Source of the DNA: Pseudomonas campi
GTDB lineage: Bacteria > Pseudomonadota > Gammaproteobacteria > Pseudomonadales > Pseudomonadaceae
NCBI RefSeq assembly: GCF_013200955.2
Contig: NZ_CP053697.2
Span: 2,542,001 to 2,606,000, forward strand
Length of the DNA stretch: 64,000 bases
Direction: 5' to 3'
How positions within the stretch are numbered: the stretch's first letter is position 1; every line of letters starts with the position of its first letter. This document shows, one piece after another, positions 61,424-64,000 of this stretch. The notes under the pieces were generated by a model that worked only from the letters and a program-made list of their open reading frames with translations, was not told the DNA's origin and ran no database searches. The position numbers were made by a program, and so were the translations under genes.

Positions 61424-62524
61424 ATGTCGACCAATGCCACGCCAGATCAACTGCTCACCCGCACCCTGCTCGACACCCTGATTCGCGCGGGCCTGATTGC
61501 CGCCCTGGTGGTCGCCTGCTACCAAGTCTTCAGCCCCTTCCTCAGCCTGATGGTCTGGGCGCTGATCCTCGCCGTCACCCTCTATCCGCTGCATGGCATG
61601 CTCAAACGCCGGCTCGGCGGCGGTGAGGGCCGTTCTGCGACCCTGCTGGTGCTGATCGCCATCGCCATTCTGCTGGTACCGGCCTACCTGCTCGGTGCCT
61701 CGCTGACCGAGTCCGTACAGAGCGCCATCGCCGTGGTCAAGGAGGGTAACCTGCACATTCCGGCGCCACCCGACACCGTGGCCCAGTGGCCACTGATCGG
61801 CAAGCCCCTGCATGCCGTCTGGGCCCAAGCGGCTGCTGACATGAGCAGCGTGCTGCAGCAGATCGCCCCGCATGTCAAAGACACCGCGCTGGGGCTGCTA
61901 GGCAAGTTGGCCGGAGCCGGTCTCGGCCTGCTGGCGTTCATCGGTTCGCTGGTCATCGCCGGCATCATCATGGCCTATGGCGAAAGCGGCCACCGCAGTG
62001 CGCAGCGCATCTCCTCGCGCATCGTCGACCCCAGCCGCAGCGACATGCTGGTCGATCTGTGCACCGCCACCATCCGCGCCGTGGCCCAGGGGGTGATCGG
62101 CATCGCCTTCATCCAGATGATGTTGATCGCCGTCGCCTTCGTCCTGATGGGCGTTCCCGGCGCCGGCCTGCTGGCTCTGGCCGTCTTGCTGCTGGGGATC
62201 ATGCAGTTGCCGGCCACCCTGATCACCCTGCCGGTGATCGCCTTCGTGTTCTTCAGTGAAGGCGTCAGCCTGCTCACCATCATCTTCGCCATCTACACCT
62301 TCGTCGCCGGCCTCGCCGACAACGTGCTCAAACCGATGCTGTTGGGACGTGGCGTGGATGTACCCATGCCAGTGGTGCTGATCGGCGCGCTCGGTGGCAT
62401 GGTCAGCGGCGGCATCATCGGTTTGTTTATCGGCCCGGTGTTGCTGGCCGTGGGCTACAAGCTGTTCTGGCAATGGGTCGAGACCCCTGCCATCGAAGCG
62501 GCCGGACCGCAGGATGGCAAATAA
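61424..62524 (+). CDS. AI-2E family transporter (YdiK-like)
   Basis: The 366-residue protein has about seven to eight hydrophobic segments, paired at both ends, around a long periplasmic-like loop (about 100-155). The C-terminal MLLGRGVDVPMPVVLIGALGG is the family signature. AI-2E proteins were named for autoinducer-2 export, but many are Na+/H+ antiporters or unknown. AAGGAAAG precedes ATG. The stop overlaps the efflux-lipoprotein start by 11 bp, so they share a transcript. Confidence 0.88.
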   Translation: MSTNATPDQLLTRTLLDTLIRAGLIAALVVACYQVFSPFLSLMVWALILAVTLYPLHGMLKRRLGGGEGRSATLLVLIAIAILLVPAYLLGASLTESVQSAIAVVKEGNLHIPAPPDTVAQWPLIGKPLHAVWAQAAADMSSVLQQIAPHVKDTALGLLGKLAGAGLGLLAFIGSLVIAGIIMAYGESGHRSAQRISSRIVDPSRSDMLVDLCTATIRAVAQGVIGIAFIQMMLIAVAFVLMGVPGAGLLALAVLLLGIMQLPATLITLPVIAFVFFSEGVSLLTIIFAIYTFVAGLADNVLKPMLLGRGVDVPMPVVLIGALGGMVSGGIIGLFIGPVLLAVGYKLFWQWVETPAIEAAGPQDGK

Positions 62525-64000
62525 GCATCTGCGCGCCTGGACCTTGTTGGCCGCAGCCACCCTGGGTGGCTGCGTACGTCTGGGTCCGGACTTCCAGTCG
62601 CCGCGCCAGGACTGGATCGACCACTGGGACAGCCAGGCACTCGACGCAGCCAGCCAGCAGCAACCACAGCCGGATCGACGGCAATGGTGGGCGCAGTTCG
62701 AAGACCCGTTGCTCGATCGCCTGATCAGTGCCGCCGATACGAACAACTCCAGCCTGCGTATCGCCGCCCTGCGCATCCTCGAGGCCCGCGCCCAGCTCGG
62801 TATTGCCAGCAGCGGGCGCTACCCGCAGGTGCAGCAGGGCAGCGCCGACAGCCTCTACCTCGACCGCAACCAGTACGACGGCGCCCCTGAGCTGGACAGC
62901 AACGCCTGGCAGTACAGCACCGGTTTCGCGGCCGGCTGGGAGCTGGACTTCTGGGGCCGCTACAGCCGCGCCATCGAGTCGGCCGACGCCAACTACTTCG
63001 CCGCCCAGGCCAATTACGAGGATGTCCTGGTGCTGCTGCGCGCCCAGGTGGCACAGACTTACTACGCCTTGCGCACCGCCGAAGCCCGCCTGGGCATCGC
63101 CCGCGACAATGCCAAGCTGCAGAAGCGCAGCCTGGACATCACCGAGCGCCTGTTCAACAGCGGCAACAGCGACGAACTCGACCTGCAACAGGCCAAGACC
63201 CAGTACCTGGCAACCTTGAGCAGCATCCCCGAGCTGGAGACCCAGGTCGCCCAGACCCGCAATGCCCTGGCCGTTCTGGTTGGCCAGCCGCCGGGCAGCC
63301 TACCCGAGCTGAGCGCCGAGACCGCCCTGGTGCCGCTGGTCGATCAGGCCCTGCTCGATGACGTACCCGCCAACCTGCTGCTGCGCCGCCCGGATGTACG
63401 CGCTGCCGAATTGCTGGTGGCCGCCCAGTCCGCGCTGATCGGCGTGGCCGAAGCCGACCTCTACCCCTCGATCAGCCTGCTTGGCAGCATCGGCTGGTCC
63501 GCCAGCAGCCTGGACGGCAGCCCGCAGACGGTCAGCCTCGGCGGTGGCCCCAGCCTGACCTGGAACCTGTTCGACCATGGCCGCCTGCGCAACAACGTGC
63601 GCGTACAGGACGCCCGCCTGCAGCAACTGATCGAAGCCTATCAAGACCGCGTGCGCCAGGCGGCGCGCGAGGCCGACGATGCCGCCACCGGCCTGAGCAA
63701 GGCCCTGGAGCGCGAACGCATCCTGCGCGAGGCCTCATTCTCGGCCAAGCGCTCGCTGACCCTGGCCAACGCCCAATACCGCGAAGGCTATTCCGACTTC
63801 CAGCGCGTACTGGACGCCCAGCGCGCCCTGTTCGCCCAGCAGGACGGCTACCTGCTGGCACGCAGCGCCGCGCTGAGCAACCTGATCAACCTCTATCGCG
63901 CCCTCGGAGGTGGCTGGTACAGCAGCCAGCCGCTGCTCGACCCGGCTACCCACGCACAGATGAGTCAACGAACCGACTGGGGCGACCTGCTCGACGAGCA
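62514..64000 (+). CDS. Outer-membrane efflux lipoprotein, NodT/OprM type (3' end outside window)
   Basis: The start lies inside the previous gene (ATG 62514, translationally coupled). The first 495 residues show a lipoprotein signal (LLAAATLGGC, Cys20) and the two OEP repeats: SLRIAALRILEARAQLGIASSGRYPQV, QTYYALRTAEARLGIARDNAKLQ, later LLLRRPDVRAAELLVAAQ and TLANAQYREGYSDFQRVLDAQRALF. It is the TolC-like outer-membrane channel of a tripartite pump; adaptor and inner-membrane genes probably follow to the right of the window. Confidence 0.92.
   Translation, partial: MANKHLRAWTLLAAATLGGCVRLGPDFQSPRQDWIDHWDSQALDAASQQQPQPDRRQWWAQFEDPLLDRLISAADTNNSSLRIAALRILEARAQLGIASSGRYPQVQQGSADSLYLDRNQYDGAPELDSNAWQYSTGFAAGWELDFWGRYSRAIESADANYFAAQANYEDVLVLLRAQVAQTYYALRTAEARLGIARDNAKLQKRSLDITERLFNSGNSDELDLQQAKTQYLATLSSIPELETQVAQTRNALAVLVGQPPGSLPELSAETALVPLVDQALLDDVPANLLLRRPDVRAAELLVAAQSALIGVAEADLYPSISLLGSIGWSASSLDGSPQTVSLGGGPSLTWNLFDHGRLRNNVRVQDARLQQLIEAYQDRVRQAAREADDAATGLSKALERERILREASFSAKRSLTLANAQYREGYSDFQRVLDAQRALFAQQDGYLLARSAALSNLINLYRALGGGWYSSQPLLDPATHAQMSQRTDWGDLLDE

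Overview
The window is a 64 kb piece of a GC-rich gammaproteobacterial chromosome, most probably Pseudomonas. Pointers are the earP-efp pair (EF-P with Arg at position 32 and its dTDP-rhamnose arginine rhamnosyltransferase), a class II DAHP synthase, PutP, NadE, many Pseudomonas-type palindromic intergenic repeats and a tRNA-Ser(GGA). Two genes are cut by the window edges: a DEAD-box helicase at the left and an outer-membrane efflux lipoprotein at the right.

Layout. 0-3.7 kb: DEAD-box helicase, a crotonase, and an AraC regulator coupled to a spermidine-synthase-like gene. 3.8-9.3 kb: a five-gene operon with overlapping stops and starts (flavin monooxygenase, BASS symporter, SDR, TSUP permease, amidohydrolase), divergent from the AraC gene. 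9.4-20 kb: autotransporter, DAHP synthase, M48 lipoprotein protease, YcaQ-type glycosylase, small regulators, efp and earP. 20-23 kb: a PAS/GAF diguanylate cyclase and tRNA-Ser. 23-34.9 kb: fatty-acid beta-oxidation genes (crotonase, FadB-like, thiolase) around a 5.4 kb segment bounded by an inverted ~131-135 bp repeat. One copy of that repeat is interrupted by an IS110-family element. 35.0-45.1 kb: an accessory cluster of nine genes in two divergent operons: GH3-type acyl ligase, BASS symporter, three membrane desaturase/hydroxylases, two GNAT-like proteins, a Rieske oxygenase and a DFR-like reductase. It ends at a decayed IS110-family transposase. 45.6-49.5 kb: small accessory genes, a palindrome-rich repeat block and a degenerate HD-GYP protein. 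49.6-52.8 kb: the ATP-grasp / alpha-E / transglutaminase operon behind a sigma-54-like promoter with an NtrC-like site upstream. 53-64 kb: putP, a MITE-like element, a four-gene envelope/c-di-GMP operon (cupredoxin-like protein, GGDEF-EAL protein, DUF3034 protein, lipoprotein truncated haemoglobin), nadE, an AI-2E-family transporter and the efflux lipoprotein.

The most interesting observations are four. First, the IS110 element: its boundaries can be placed by rebuilding the empty site, and its 5' non-coding end folds into two guide-type loops, one with a 7-nt complement to the actual target, as expected of a bridge RNA. Second, the 35-45 kb cluster, which fits no biosynthetic pathway I recognise and has an 18-bp perfect palindrome in its divergent control region. 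Third, the sigma-54/NtrC-like control of the ATP-grasp operon. Fourth, the c-di-GMP/haemoglobin envelope operon. Product functions are inferred from motifs read by eye; no database search was possible.
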